A stretch of 64,000 nt of DNA, from positions 1-64,000 of the forward strand of contig NZ_BBQI01000008.1 in NCBI RefSeq assembly GCF_001652915.1, written 5' to 3'. Below, piece after piece: positions 54,541 to 63,490 of this stretch; the stretch's first letter is position 1; the number at the start of each line of letters is the position of its first letter. A program made the translations under genes and the position numbers. Below the pieces are notes generated by a model that was given only the letters and a program-made list of their open reading frames with translations, made no database searches and was not told the origin of the DNA. The stretch is from Cupriavidus sp. D384 (GTDB taxonomy: Bacteria; Pseudomonadota; Gammaproteobacteria; Burkholderiales; Burkholderiaceae).

Positions 54541-55224
54541 TCAGGCAGCCGGCTGGTAACGCGTGGGATCGGCAACGCCGGCCTGTTCGAAGCCGGTCTT
54601 GCGAATGCGGCACGAATCGCAAACCCCGCAGGCGCGGCCATCGTCGTCAGCCTTGTAGCACGATACTGTCAGGCCGTAGTCCACGCCCAGCTTCACGCCG
54701 GCGCGGATGATCTCGGCCTTGGTCATGTCGATGATCGGGGCATGCACGCGGAAGCGGTCGCCCTCGACACCGGCCTTGGTTGCCAGGTTTGCCAGCGTTT
54801 CATACGCCGAGACGTACTCGGGACGGCAATCGGGGTAGCCGGAGTAGTCCACTGCATTGGCACCGAAAAACAGGTCGCGGCCGCCGATGGCTTCGGCCCA
54901 GCCGAGCGCCAGCGACAGCATGATCGTATTGCGCGCCGGCACGTAGGTTACCGGAATGCCGCCGGTGGCACCGTCGACGGGCACATCGAGCGAATCGTCG
55001 GTCAGGGCCGAGCCGCCAAAGCGGCGCAGGTCCAGATCGATGATCTCGTGGCGTTTGGCGCCGAGCGCGGCGGCCACCTTCTTCGCGGCATCGAGTTCGG
55101 ACGAATGGCGCTGGCCGTATCGCATTGACAACGCATAGGTTTCGAAGCCGGCCGCATTGGCCATGGCGAGCACGGTGGCGGAGTCCAGGCCGCCGGAAAG
55201 CAGGACGATTGCACGTTTGGTCAT
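54541..55224 (-). CDS. queC: 7-cyano-7-deazaguanine synthase
   Basis: ATP-dependent enzyme that turns 7-carboxy-7-deazaguanine into preQ0, precursor of queuosine in tRNA. The 227-aa chain has the PP-loop [29 protein letters not shown] and the zinc cysteines near [22 protein letters not shown]. Start [12 protein letters not shown] is the conserved opening. It lies in the position after cpoB, but the usual neighbour queE is absent here. Separated from cpoB by about 200 bases with a terminator, so it probably has its own promoter. Confidence 0.97.
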   Translation of the reverse strand: MTKRAIVLLSGGLDSATVLAMANAAGFETYALSMRYGQRHSSELDAAKKVAAALGAKRHEIIDLDLRRFGGSALTDDSLDVPVDGATGGIPVTYVPARNTIMLSLALGWAEAIGGRDLFFGANAVDYSGYPDCRPEYVSAYETLANLATKAGVEGDRFRVHAPIIDMTKAEIIRAGVKLGVDYGLTVSCYKADDDGRACGVCDSCRIRKTGFEQAGVADPTRYQPAA

Positions 55225-55382
55225 GATGGGGTGCGCGCGGAACAAGCGCGCTGTCGGACACGCCGCGAGGGGCGAATCGCGTATTTTAGCGCGCCGGCGC
55301 CCCTGGGAGGATCAGCCGGAAGTGATGGTGCCAATGACCGGCCCGACAGCCACGATGCCGCCGTTGTGCCGCCCCGAAAAAG

Positions 55383-55403
55383 AAAAAACCCGCAATCTGC
55401 GGG
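55383..55403 (-). terminator. Terminator of the Tol-Pal operon
   Basis: Minus strand: CCCGCA/TGCGGG stem with a three-base loop, then TTTTTT and a further T-rich stretch. It is 30 bases after the cpoB stop. Confidence 0.8.
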
Positions 55404-55432
55404 CTCTCTCCTGGCTTTCGTAACTCAGCCGG

Positions 55433-56188
55433 TCACTTCAGCGTCTTCAGCCGGTTGCTGGCGGCCTGGGCGCCTTCGGTGCCCGGATACTTCGACACCA
55501 CCGTCTCCAGCGTCTTCTTGGCCGCTGCCTTCTGGCCCGATTCCATCTGGTTGTTGGCAATGGCGATCATGGCGTCCGGTACCTTCGCATGCGCCGGGAA
55601 CTGTTGCACCATGTTCTGCAGCACGAAAGTCGAACCCTTGTAGTCACGCTGCGCGTAGAGCGAGTTGCCGAGCCAGAACTGCGCCAGCGGCAGATACGGG
55701 CTTTGCGGGTACTTCTTCGCAAACGCCGAGAAGGCGTTGCCCGCGCCCTTGAAATCGCCCGACTGGAACTGCTTCAGCGCGGCGTCGTACTCGGGCTTTT
55801 CGGTCGGCTGTGCAAGCCCTTCCTTGCCATCGACGGTCACCTGTTGCGGCTCGAATTTCTTCAGGCGCGCATCCAGGTCCGCGTAATAATCCTTCTGCTG
55901 TTTCTGCAGCGTGTCCACCGTGTTTTGCAACACCTCGTTCTGACCGCGCAGCCGGGCGACTTCCTGACGCAGACCTTCCAGCTGGTTCTGCATGTCGAGC
56001 TGCTGGCGGCTGTTCTGGTCAATACGCTGCGATGCCGTTGCCTGGAAACCGTTGAACTGGTCCCGCAGTTGCAGCACCGCCTTGCGCGCCTCGTCGTCGT
56101 CAAAGACGCCGGCGTGCGCGGAACTGGCTGCGAGCAGGCCACCGGAGAAGGCGGCCAGCCACAGCAGGGTGGAAACGCGAGCTTTCAT
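55433..56188 (-). CDS. cpoB: Cell division coordinator CpoB (YbgF)
   Basis: Periplasmic TPR protein that coordinates outer-membrane constriction with septal peptidoglycan synthesis through TolA and PBP1B. The 251-aa chain has a signal peptide (ending ASSAHA|GVFDD), an N-terminal coiled coil (residues about 30-105, QLDMQNQLEGLRQEVARLRGQNEVLQNTVDTLQKQQ) and a C-terminal TPR region starting YDAALKQFQSGDFKGAGNAFSAFAKKYPQSPY. Last gene of the Tol-Pal operon, 18 bases after pal. Confidence 0.96.
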   Translation of the reverse strand: MKARVSTLLWLAAFSGGLLAASSAHAGVFDDDEARKAVLQLRDQFNGFQATASQRIDQNSRQQLDMQNQLEGLRQEVARLRGQNEVLQNTVDTLQKQQKDYYADLDARLKKFEPQQVTVDGKEGLAQPTEKPEYDAALKQFQSGDFKGAGNAFSAFAKKYPQSPYLPLAQFWLGNSLYAQRDYKGSTFVLQNMVQQFPAHAKVPDAMIAIANNQMESGQKAAAKKTLETVVSKYPGTEGAQAASNRLKTLK

Positions 56189-56206
56189 GAAGGATTATTC
56201 CGTGGA

Positions 56207-56716
56207 TCAGTAGACGATGTCGGCGCGACGGTTTTCAGCCCACGAGGCTTCGTCGTGGCCGGTAGCCTTCGGCTTTTCCTTGCCCAGGCTCACAGCTTCC
56301 ATCTGCGACTCGGGCACGCCCAGCGACGACATCGAGCGACGCACGGCCTCGGCACGCTTCTGGCCCAGGGCCAGGTTGTACTCGCTGGTACCGCGTTCGT
56401 CGGTGTTGCCCTGGATCAGGATCTTGCGGCCCTTGTTGGCGCTCAGGTACTGCGCGTGCGTTTGCAGCGTGCCCTGGTATTCCGACTTGACCGAGTAGCT
56501 GTCGAAGTCGAAGTACACGCTACGCTTGGCCAGCGGGCTGTTCGGGTCGTTCAGCGGGTCGGCGGCAACCACCGGGGCCACGGCGCGCGGATCGGTCTGG
56601 GCACCGCCCTGGTTGGCACCCGACTTCGATGCATCGTCCAGCTTCACGCCGGAAGAGCAGGCGCCCAGGGCCAGCAGAGCAGCCAGGGCAAGCGATTTGG
56701 TCATCATTTGGGACAT
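56207..56716 (-). CDS. pal: Peptidoglycan-associated lipoprotein
   Basis: Outer-membrane lipoprotein that binds peptidoglycan and TolB. The 169-aa precursor has lipobox LALGACSSG, acylated on the cysteine. The OmpA-like domain includes VYFDFDSYSVKSEYQ and the meso-DAP binding loop QGNTDERGTSEYNLALGQKRAEAVRRSM. gaggag precedes the start, 20 bases downstream of tolB. Confidence 0.97.
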   Translation of the reverse strand: MSQMMTKSLALAALLALGACSSGVKLDDASKSGANQGGAQTDPRAVAPVVAADPLNDPNSPLAKRSVYFDFDSYSVKSEYQGTLQTHAQYLSANKGRKILIQGNTDERGTSEYNLALGQKRAEAVRRSMSSLGVPESQMEAVSLGKEKPKATGHDEASWAENRRADIVY

Positions 56717-56736
56717 GGCGAGAGACTCCTCTTTTT

Positions 56737-58077
56737 CTACTGCATGAAAGGACCCCAGGACGGCTCGCGAACCTCGCCGGACTGGAGTGACAGAACCTGT
56801 TTCGTTCGGCCGTCCGTGGAGACTGCCGCCAGTACCGAGCGGCCGCCCACGCGGGTGGCATACAGGATGTATTTGCCATTGGCGGCAAAGCTCGGGGCTT
56901 CGTCGTTGGACGTATCCGTAAGAGAAGTCACGTCACCGTTGGACAGGTCCTGCAGCTGCAGGCGGAAGCCGCCCGAACGCGAGATGTAGGCCAGGTACTT
57001 GCCGTCCGGCGAAATGCGCGGACTGACGTTGTAGTTGCCCTTGAAGGTCACGCGTTGTGCTGCGCCGGATTCCTCGCCAGAGGCCGGCATACGGTAGATC
57101 TGCGGCGCACCGCCGCGATCGCTGGTGAAATAGATGCTGCGGCCGTCCGGCGAGAACTGCGGCTCGGTGTCGATCGCGCTGCTGCGCGAGATGCGGCGCA
57201 GGCCGGAACCGTCGGCGTTGACCAGATAGACCTGCGTGTTGCCATCGCGCGAGAGCGCCACGGCCAGGCGCTGGCCGTCAGGCGACCACGACGGCGCGCT
57301 GTTGTTGCCCTTCTGGTTCGACACCAGCGTGCGCTTGCCCGTTGCCAGGTCGTGCACGTACACCACCGGCTTCTTGGCCTCGAACGAGACATAGGCCACG
57401 CGGCGGCCATCGGGCGACCACGACGGCGAGATGATCGGCTCGCTGCTGGACAGCGCCACCTGGGCGTTCTGGCCGTCCGAATCCGAAATCAGCAGCTGGT
57501 AGCGGCTGCCCACCTTCGACACGTACGACAGGCGCGTGGCAAATACGCCGCGCTCGCCCAGCAGCTTCTCGTAGATGTAGTCGGCGATCTTGTGCGCGGT
57601 CACGCGCAGCTGGCTCTGGCTGACGTTGAACGCCAGGCCACCCAGGCTCTGGCCCTTGACCGTGTCGTACAGGCGGAAACGCACCTCGTACTGGCCATTG
57701 CCGGAGGGCGTCACGCTGCCGGCCACGAAGGCGTCGGCGCCCTTGGCCTTCCAGCTGCCCAGGTCCACCTGGGCGGATTCGGCGACGGTGGCACCGGCCG
57801 GATCGATATTGCGGAATCGGCCGCTGTTGGTCAGGTCGGAACGGATGACGGCGGTCAGGTTCTGCGCGCCCTGGCCTTCGCCCTGGAAATTGGCAGTTGC
57901 CACCGGGAACTGGTTCGAACCCACGCCGGTGATTTCCACGTTCAGTTGCGCGTGCGCCGCGCCGGCCGACATCAGCGCCACCGCCAGCCAGGCCATCAGC
58001 GCGTGGCGGCCCTGGTCGCGGGTGATCTTGGTGGTCTGGCGCCGGGACAGCCAGTTAGGGACCCAAAGCTTTCGCAT
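56737..58077 (-). CDS. tolB: Tol-Pal system protein TolB
   Basis: Periplasmic protein linking Pal with the inner-membrane TolQRA complex. The 446-aa precursor starts [13 protein letters not shown], with a long N-region and a signal peptide ending AHA|QLNVEI. Six WD40-like blades of the beta-propeller are seen as repeated [45 protein letters not shown] phrases. ggag lies upstream; an alternative start 23 codons earlier is not conserved-like. Confidence 0.97.
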   Translation of the reverse strand: MRKLWVPNWLSRRQTTKITRDQGRHALMAWLAVALMSAGAAHAQLNVEITGVGSNQFPVATANFQGEGQGAQNLTAVIRSDLTNSGRFRNIDPAGATVAESAQVDLGSWKAKGADAFVAGSVTPSGNGQYEVRFRLYDTVKGQSLGGLAFNVSQSQLRVTAHKIADYIYEKLLGERGVFATRLSYVSKVGSRYQLLISDSDGQNAQVALSSSEPIISPSWSPDGRRVAYVSFEAKKPVVYVHDLATGKRTLVSNQKGNNSAPSWSPDGQRLAVALSRDGNTQVYLVNADGSGLRRISRSSAIDTEPQFSPDGRSIYFTSDRGGAPQIYRMPASGEESGAAQRVTFKGNYNVSPRISPDGKYLAYISRSGGFRLQLQDLSNGDVTSLTDTSNDEAPSFAANGKYILYATRVGGRSVLAAVSTDGRTKQVLSLQSGEVREPSWGPFMQ

Positions 58078-58289
58078 GCTGCTCCTCAGTCGATTTTGGG
58101 ATTCATCGGTACGGCGGGCACAGCAAGTCAGGCACAGGAACGGCATGCAGCTTGGCGCATGCTCCGTGCGTGTACGTCTTGCACACTGCCGGCCGCGTCA
58201 GGCAACCGTTCATGGTAGCGATGGGACTGGCGGCCAACGATGAAGGTTGCATTATGTTGCAAATCATGGCGCTCTCGACCCTTAGCCGG

Positions 58290-59378
58290 TCAATCCTTGG
58301 GGCGGAACGTGATGGTGAATTCAAACGACGGGGCCTTGCCACCCTCGTCAGTTGGCAGCGGGTCCGAACGCTCCACGGCGCGTATCACGGCATTATCCCA
58401 GTCGGCGTCGCCGCTGGACTTGGCCAGCCGCTTGGACAGGATCGAGCCGTCCGGGGCCAGGCGGACTGCCACCACGGCCGAAGGGTTGCCGTCCACGGTG
58501 CCGTTGAAGATGATGTTCGGCTTCACCTTGCGGCGCACGCGTTCGGAATAGCCCGGCGACGCCTTGCCGCCCGAACCGGCGCCCGAACCTGCGGCATTGC
58601 CGATGCCACCGCCGCTCGACGACGCGCTGCCGCCGCCGGCCAGCGCCTGCAGGCGCGCCAGTTCGCTCTTGCGCTGCGCGTTGGCCGCGGCTTCGCGCTT
58701 GGCCTTGGCATCGGCATCCGCCTTGGCCTTCGCCTGCTTGTCGGCGTCCGCCTTGGCCTTGGCCTGCTTGTCGGCCTCGGACTTGGCCTTCGCGTCGGCT
58801 TCCTTGCGCTGCTGCTCGGCCTTTTCCTTTTCCTTCTCGCGGGCGATCTCGGCGGCCTTTTCCTGCGCTGCCTTGTCAGCCTTGTCCTTGTCAGCCTTCT
58901 TCTTCGCGTCTTCCTTGCGCTGCGCATCGAGCTGCTGCTGGCGCTGCTCTTCCTTGCGCTGGGCTTCCTTCTGTTCCTGGTCCTTGCGCTCGCGTTCGCG
59001 GCGCGCGGCTTCCTCGCGTGCGGCGGCTTCCTCAGCCTGCTTGCGCTTCTTCTGCTCCAGCGCAATATCGGCCGCTTCCTCGACCTTGCTGCGCACGGCC
59101 GGCTGCGGCGGCGTCGGCACCGGCTGCTCCACCGGGCGCGGCGGCGGCGGGGGGGTAACGTCGGGAACCTCCTCCCAAAGCTCGGCCTCGGCGCCCACAG
59201 GCGTGCTGCTCTGCCAATGCACGCCGTAGTACAGCACGATGCCAAGCAACAGGTGCATCAGCAGCGCGAGCAGGAACGACCGCATCGTGCCGCGTTCCTT
59301 GACCGGCTGATACGGATAGGCGGCGGCCTTCGCGCGCGAAGGCCCTTGCTGCGGATGACGTGACGAGAGGCTGGCCAC
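58290..59378 (-). CDS. tolA: Tol-Pal system protein TolA
   Basis: Inner-membrane protein that spans the periplasm and transmits proton-motive force to Pal and TolB. The 362-aa protein has an N-terminal segment of about 32 residues, one membrane helix (RSFLLALLMHLLLGIVLYYGV), a proline stretch (TPPPPPRPVEQPVPTPPQ), a long Ala/Lys/Glu helix with K-A-D-A repeats (residues 95-230) and a TolA C-terminal domain (VRRKVKPNIIFNGTVDGNPSAVVAVRLAPDG). The best start is GTG with no strong ribosome site; an internal ATG at residue 32 is an alternative. It follows tolR by 18 bases. Confidence 0.95.
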   Translation of the reverse strand: MASLSSRHPQQGPSRAKAAAYPYQPVKERGTMRSFLLALLMHLLLGIVLYYGVHWQSSTPVGAEAELWEEVPDVTPPPPPRPVEQPVPTPPQPAVRSKVEEAADIALEQKKRKQAEEAAAREEAARRERERKDQEQKEAQRKEEQRQQQLDAQRKEDAKKKADKDKADKAAQEKAAEIAREKEKEKAEQQRKEADAKAKSEADKQAKAKADADKQAKAKADADAKAKREAAANAQRKSELARLQALAGGGSASSSGGGIGNAAGSGAGSGGKASPGYSERVRRKVKPNIIFNGTVDGNPSAVVAVRLAPDGSILSKRLAKSSGDADWDNAVIRAVERSDPLPTDEGGKAPSFEFTITFRPKD

Positions 59379-59396
59379 TTTGAGACGCGATATCGC

Positions 59397-59834
59397 TTAC
59401 TTGGACTTGACCATCAGGCCGACGCGCTTCACGCCATCGGCCTTGAGCTCTGACATCACGTCCAGTACGGCTTCATACTTGACCGTCTTGGCGGCAGCAA
59501 TCACCACTGGCTGGTCCGGATTCTCGTTCTGGCGCTGACGCACGAAATCGGTCAGACCGCGCTTGTCGAGCTTGCGCTCGAACGTTCCGCCCGAACTGTC
59601 CTTGCCGCGCGCGGTCAGCTGGCCGTCCTCATGCACGGTGACGATGATCGGCGGCGTTTGCTGCTGCGGCGTGGCGTTGGCCACCGACGGCAGGTCCACC
59701 ACCGCCGGGCTCACGATAGGTGCCGCGACCATGAAGATGACGAGCAGCACGAGCATCACGTCGATATACGGCACGACGTTGATCTCGGCGCTGGCCCGGC
59801 GGCGCGAACCGCCGCGGCGCTGGATGGCTGCCAT
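59397..59834 (-). CDS. tolR: Tol-Pal system protein TolR
   Basis: Stator subunit with TolQ, using the proton gradient. The 145-aa protein has one membrane helix (EINVVPYIDVMLVLLVIFMVAAPI) with the essential aspartate in YIDVML, then a periplasmic domain ending RVGLMVKSK. It lies 21 bases after tolQ. ExbD is the alternative family, excluded by the Tol gene order. Confidence 0.96.
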   Translation of the reverse strand: MAAIQRRGGSRRRASAEINVVPYIDVMLVLLVIFMVAAPIVSPAVVDLPSVANATPQQQTPPIIVTVHEDGQLTARGKDSSGGTFERKLDKRGLTDFVRQRQNENPDQPVVIAAAKTVKYEAVLDVMSELKADGVKRVGLMVKSK

Positions 59835-59855
59835 GGCTGATGCTCCCCTGTCTGT

Positions 59856-60539
59856 TTAACGCGTCTGGCGTTGCAGGATGTTCAGAAATTCTTCCATGAA
59901 GCTTTCAAACCGGATGGCCAGGCGATCAATCTCCGTGGCATAGCGGTTGTAGGCAATCACGGCCGGAATGGCGGCGAACAGGCCGATCGCGGTGGCGACC
60001 AGCGCTTCGGCAATGCCGGGGGCGACCGACGCGAGTGTCGCTTGCTGCACATTTGACAGGCCGCGGAACGCGTTCATGATCCCCCATACAGTGCCGAACA
60101 GGCCGATGTAAGGGCTGACCGAACCCACCGACGCCAGGAACGGCAGGTGCGATTCCAGCACATCCATCTCGCGCTGGTAAGCGGCGCGCATGGCACGGCG
60201 GGCGGCGTCCAGCAGTGCGCCGGCGTCGTTGCTGCGCTCGCGGGCCTTCAGGAACTCGCCCATGCCCGATTCGAAGATCCGTTCCAGCGCGCCAGTGTTA
60301 TGGCGGTTGTTCACGGCACTGTTATAGAGCGCCTGCAGGTCGCCGCCGGCCCAGAAATCCCGCTCGAAGCCTTCCGTCTGGGTGCGCGCCGAGCGCAACG
60401 CCAGATGCTTGCGGAAGATATAGGTCCACGAGAACAGGGACATCACCAGCAGCAGCGCCATGACGGCCTGTGCCAGCAGGCTGGCGTGAAGGACCAGCGA
60501 AATGATCGACAGGTCTTGTGTGACGGTCACCGGATTCAT
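59856..60539 (-). CDS. tolQ: Tol-Pal system protein TolQ
   Basis: Inner-membrane motor subunit that forms a channel with TolR. The 227-aa chain has three helices (about residues 17-40, 130-160 and 172-200), with the MotA/ExbB/TolQ core LASVGSVSPYIGLFGTVWGIMNAFRGL and GIAEALVATAIGLFAAIPAVIAYN. Its first four bases overlap the ybgC stop (ATGA), so it is translationally coupled. Confidence 0.97.
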   Translation of the reverse strand: MNPVTVTQDLSIISLVLHASLLAQAVMALLLVMSLFSWTYIFRKHLALRSARTQTEGFERDFWAGGDLQALYNSAVNNRHNTGALERIFESGMGEFLKARERSNDAGALLDAARRAMRAAYQREMDVLESHLPFLASVGSVSPYIGLFGTVWGIMNAFRGLSNVQQATLASVAPGIAEALVATAIGLFAAIPAVIAYNRYATEIDRLAIRFESFMEEFLNILQRQTR

Positions 60540-60940
60540 CGAGCGTTTTTAATAGTAGCGAGAACAGGAGCAGGAATCGGGGCCGGACGGAACGTGCCTT
60601 TATCGACACATCCCACACGGATCTTGCCGCTGGCCAGCAGCAGGTCCCCGCGCCAGGCTTCCTGGGCGAATTGGACCGATGCAGGCCCGACCCGTTCGAT
60701 ATGCGTACGGATTTCCAGCTGGTCATCCAGCCGGGCGGGCGCATTGTATTCCACAGCGGTACTGCGTACGACGAAGACCACGCCAGATGTATCGGCAAGG
60801 GCCTGTTGTTCGATGCCGAGCGAGCGCAGCCATTCGGTGCGGGCCCGCTCGAAGAACTTGAGATAGTTGGCGTAGAACACCACGCCGCCTGCGTCCGTGT
60901 CTTCCCAGTACACGCGCAGCGGCCACACGAAATTTGGCAT
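60536..60940 (-). CDS. ybgC: Tol-associated acyl-CoA thioesterase YbgC
   Basis: Hot-dog fold thioesterase of 134 aa; first gene of the tol operon. Motif RVYWEDTDAGGVVFYANYLKFFERARTEWL with the catalytic aspartate in EDTDAGG is a full match to the 4HBT/YbgC family. Cytoplasmic, acts on short-chain acyl-CoAs and associates with phospholipid synthesis in E. coli. The start MPNFVWPLRV is the last of three clustered ATGs and gives the standard length. Confidence 0.94.
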   Translation of the reverse strand: MPNFVWPLRVYWEDTDAGGVVFYANYLKFFERARTEWLRSLGIEQQALADTSGVVFVVRSTAVEYNAPARLDDQLEIRTHIERVGPASVQFAQEAWRGDLLLASGKIRVGCVDKGTFRPAPIPAPVLATIKNAR

Positions 60941-61390
60941 GGGCCGCATTGTAACGGAGCGCACTGGTTAACCCGTATGCGACTTTGCAACAGCAAGTTG
61001 CGAGCCATGGACCACAAGCCCTTGACGGCGCAGGCGGCGTGCGCTCCGGCCGGGCCGCCGCCGGGTTGCGGCCAGCGACGCGTTCGCATAAACTCTGCCG
61101 CAACCATTCCATCTTGCGCGACTGGCGAAGTCAGTGGGTACTACCACGAGGAAGCGCAAGTTCTTTGGGCGTGAAGTAAAAAGCGCCTGCCGCTCGCCTG
61201 GGCAGCGAATGGGAAGCAGGGTGCGCCCTGTGCCGGTCCGCCGCATTCGGCAGCCCGGCGCTGGACGCCAGTGCCTTCCCGCGCGCCCTATCCGCGAAGT
61301 AATTCCCGCTTTAATACGATAGCGCCGACTTGCAACCGATGTTCCTATCGATATTGCCGTCCGCTTTCCTTTTTACAGACGAGTCACGCC
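60941..61390. other. Divergent intergenic region between tol operon and glyA
   Basis: 450 bases without a supported gene. Left part carries the tol promoter. About 61186-61260 contains folded elements (see next entry). A possible -10-like TAATAC box lies at about 61313, after that structure, so the structure may not be in the main glyA transcript. No known riboswitch family could be assigned. Confidence 0.45.
61232..61259. repeat. Two-tier hairpin upstream of glyA
   Basis: Outer arms GCCGG (61232-61236) and CCGGC (61255-61259) enclose GCCG-catt-CGGC. A further gcgc/gcgc and ctgc/gcag pairing lies just upstream (about 61186-61225). It may be part of an RNA leader or a protein site. Confidence 0.45.
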
Positions 61391-62638
61391 ATGTTTGAAC
61401 GCAGCCGTTTCACGATCGAACAGATCGACCCCGAAGTCTTCGCCGCGATCCAGAAGGAGAATCAGCGCCAGGAAGATCATATCGAGCTGATCGCCTCCGA
61501 GAACTACACCTCGCCGGCAGTGATGGCCGCCCAGGGTTCGCAACTGACCAACAAGTACGCCGAAGGCTATCCCGGCAAGCGCTACTACGGCGGCTGCGAG
61601 TACGTCGACGTGGTGGAGCAGCTGGCCATCGACCGTGTGAAGCAGCTGTTTGGCGCCGACGCCGCCAACGTGCAGCCGAACTCGGGCTCGCAGGCCAACC
61701 AGGGCGTGTTCTTCGCCATGCTCAAGCCGGGCGACACCATCATGGGCATGAGCCTGGCCGAAGGCGGTCACCTGACCCATGGCATGGCGCTGAACATGAG
61801 CGGCAAGTGGTTCAACGTCGTCAGCTACGGCCTGAACGCCCAGGAAGACATCGACTACGACGCGCTGGAAAAGAAGGCCCACGAAACCAAGCCGAAGATG
61901 ATCATCGCCGGCGCCTCGGCTTTCGCGCTGCGCATCGACTTCGAACGCATCGCCAAGGTTGCCAAGGCAGTGGGCGCCTACTTCATGGTGGACATGGCCC
62001 ACTACGCCGGCCTGATCGCCGCCGGCGTGTACCCGAACCCCGTGCCGCACGCCGACTTCGTGACCACCACCACCCACAAGAGCCTGCGTGGCCCGCGCGG
62101 TGGTGTGATCCTGATGAAGGCCGAGCACGAGAAGGCCATCAACTCGGCCATCTTCCCGGGTATCCAGGGTGGTCCGCTGATGCACGTGATCGCCGGCAAG
62201 GCCGTGGCGTTCAAGGAAGCGCTGCAGCCGGAATTCAAGGAATACCAGCAGCAAGTGGTGAAGAACGCCGCCGTGCTGGCCGAGACGCTGATCTCGCGCG
62301 GCCTGCGCATCGTGTCGGGCAAGACGGAAAGCCACGTGATGCTGGTGGACCTGCGCGCCAAGCAGATCACCGGCAAGGAAGCCGAGAAGATCCTGGGCGA
62401 CGCGCATATCACGGTGAACAAGAACGCCATCCCGAACGATCCGGAAAAGCCGTTCGTGACCTCGGGCGTCCGCCTGGGCTCGCCGGCCATGACCACGCGC
62501 GGCTTCAAGGAAGAGGAAGCCCGCCAGGTGGCCAACCTGATCGCCGACGTGCTGGACAACCCGCACGACGAAGCCAACATCGCCAAGGTTCGCGAGCAGG
62601 TGGCAGCGCTGACGCGCCGCTTCCCGGTCTACGGCTGA
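61391..62638 (+). CDS. glyA: Serine hydroxymethyltransferase
   Basis: PLP enzyme converting serine and tetrahydrofolate to glycine and 5,10-methylene-THF. The 415-aa protein begins [20 protein letters not shown] and has [14 protein letters not shown], the cofactor-binding [10 protein letters not shown], and the PLP lysine Lys230 in [15 protein letters not shown]. It is followed by nrdR after 169 bases with a hairpin between. An upstream in-frame extension of 40 codons does not resemble the family. Confidence 0.98.
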   Translation: MFERSRFTIEQIDPEVFAAIQKENQRQEDHIELIASENYTSPAVMAAQGSQLTNKYAEGYPGKRYYGGCEYVDVVEQLAIDRVKQLFGADAANVQPNSGSQANQGVFFAMLKPGDTIMGMSLAEGGHLTHGMALNMSGKWFNVVSYGLNAQEDIDYDALEKKAHETKPKMIIAGASAFALRIDFERIAKVAKAVGAYFMVDMAHYAGLIAAGVYPNPVPHADFVTTTTHKSLRGPRGGVILMKAEHEKAINSAIFPGIQGGPLMHVIAGKAVAFKEALQPEFKEYQQQVVKNAAVLAETLISRGLRIVSGKTESHVMLVDLRAKQITGKEAEKILGDAHITVNKNAIPNDPEKPFVTSGVRLGSPAMTTRGFKEEEARQVANLIADVLDNPHDEANIAKVREQVAALTRRFPVYG

Positions 62639-62700
62639 TCGGACGGATGGATGGATCGCCCCGCGCGATCTGAAGCGTATCTATAGTTAGTACGCACCAA

Positions 62701-62731
62701 CGGCGCCGCCCTCCCCTGGTCGGCGGCGCCG
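62701..62731 (+). terminator. 10-bp GC hairpin between glyA and nrdR
   Basis: CGGCGCCGCC and GGCGGCGCCG pair perfectly around an 11-base loop, 62 bases after the glyA stop. Only GGTTGACC follows, so it is not a classic T-tailed terminator; it may slow polymerase or protect the 3' end of glyA mRNA. Confidence 0.5.
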
Positions 62732-62807
62732 GTTGACCCGCCACAACCCCGCAACAGAACTCAAAGATGCAAAATGCGGGCTGGCATATTTCTTCAGGTG
62801 GTCAGGC

Positions 62808-63275
62808 ATGAAATGCCCCTTCTGCGGTCATTCCAATACCCAGGTCCTTGACAGTCGCGTCTCCGAGGACGGCGAAGCCGTGCGCCGCCGCCGGCGTTGC
62901 GAGGCCTGCGACCGCCGTTTCACCACTTACGAGCGCATCGAACTCTTCTTTCCGGCCATCGTGAAGAAGAACGGCTCGCGCGTGGACTACTCCAGGGCCA
63001 AGCTCAAGGATTCGATGCGGCTGGCCCTGCGCAAGCGGCCGGTATCGGCCGAGGCCATCGACGAAGCCATCCTCCGCATCGAGGAAAAGCTGCTGGCGCT
63101 GGGCGAGAAGGAAATCCCGAGCAGCCAGGTGGGCGAACTGGTCATGCGCGAATTGCGCAAGCTCGACAAGATCGCCTATATCCGCTTTGCTTCCGTTTAT
63201 CGAAGCTTCGAAGATGTGTCTGAATTCCGCGACGTACTGGACGAGTTTTCGACCCCTACCCCACGAAAGGGGTAG
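62808..63275 (+). CDS. nrdR: Transcriptional repressor NrdR
   Basis: ATP-cone and zinc-ribbon repressor of ribonucleotide reductase genes, 155 aa. The zinc ribbon is [44 protein letters not shown] with Cys3, Cys6, Cys31 and Cys34. The ATP-cone follows ([35 protein letters not shown]) and binds ATP/dATP. Position after glyA is common in betaproteobacteria. Confidence 0.97.
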   Translation: MKCPFCGHSNTQVLDSRVSEDGEAVRRRRRCEACDRRFTTYERIELFFPAIVKKNGSRVDYSRAKLKDSMRLALRKRPVSAEAIDEAILRIEEKLLALGEKEIPSSQVGELVMRELRKLDKIAYIRFASVYRSFEDVSEFRDVLDEFSTPTPRKG

Positions 63276-63329
63276 CCACTTCCCTAAAAAAGCTGTCTAA
63301 TCTGCACTGACCTCCTTCGGGTAAGGAGG
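63256..63329 (+). terminator. Two hairpins at and after the nrdR stop
   Basis: CTACCCC-acgaaa-GGGGTAG (63256-63275) is a perfect 7-bp hairpin whose last three bases are the nrdR stop codon. A second, CCTCCTT-cgggt-AAGGAGG, is at 63311-63329. Neither has a T-run. They may set the 3' end of the nrdR transcript or act in the leader of pilV. Confidence 0.45.
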
Positions 63330-63490
63330 CAGGCGGACGAGCGTGCGTTTAAATCGCATAGAAACAAGCACTGCAACATGGCAGTGCCGCCACGCGGAAC
63401 CGGGCCCAGCAGAGGTCCGGACGCAACAGAATTCCAGCGCGCCGCGCAAAGAACAAAAAGAACTGTCGTTTTTTTGGACGGGAGTCACAA

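Noticed and set aside
61186-61260. Cobalamin or glycine riboswitch upstream of glyA
   Set aside because: Some fragments are reminiscent, but the conserved cores are incomplete and their order is wrong.
63376-63400. Sigma-54 promoter for pilV (tggcagtgccgcca)
   Set aside because: The -24 element is near consensus but no GC pair with TTGC follows at the required spacing.
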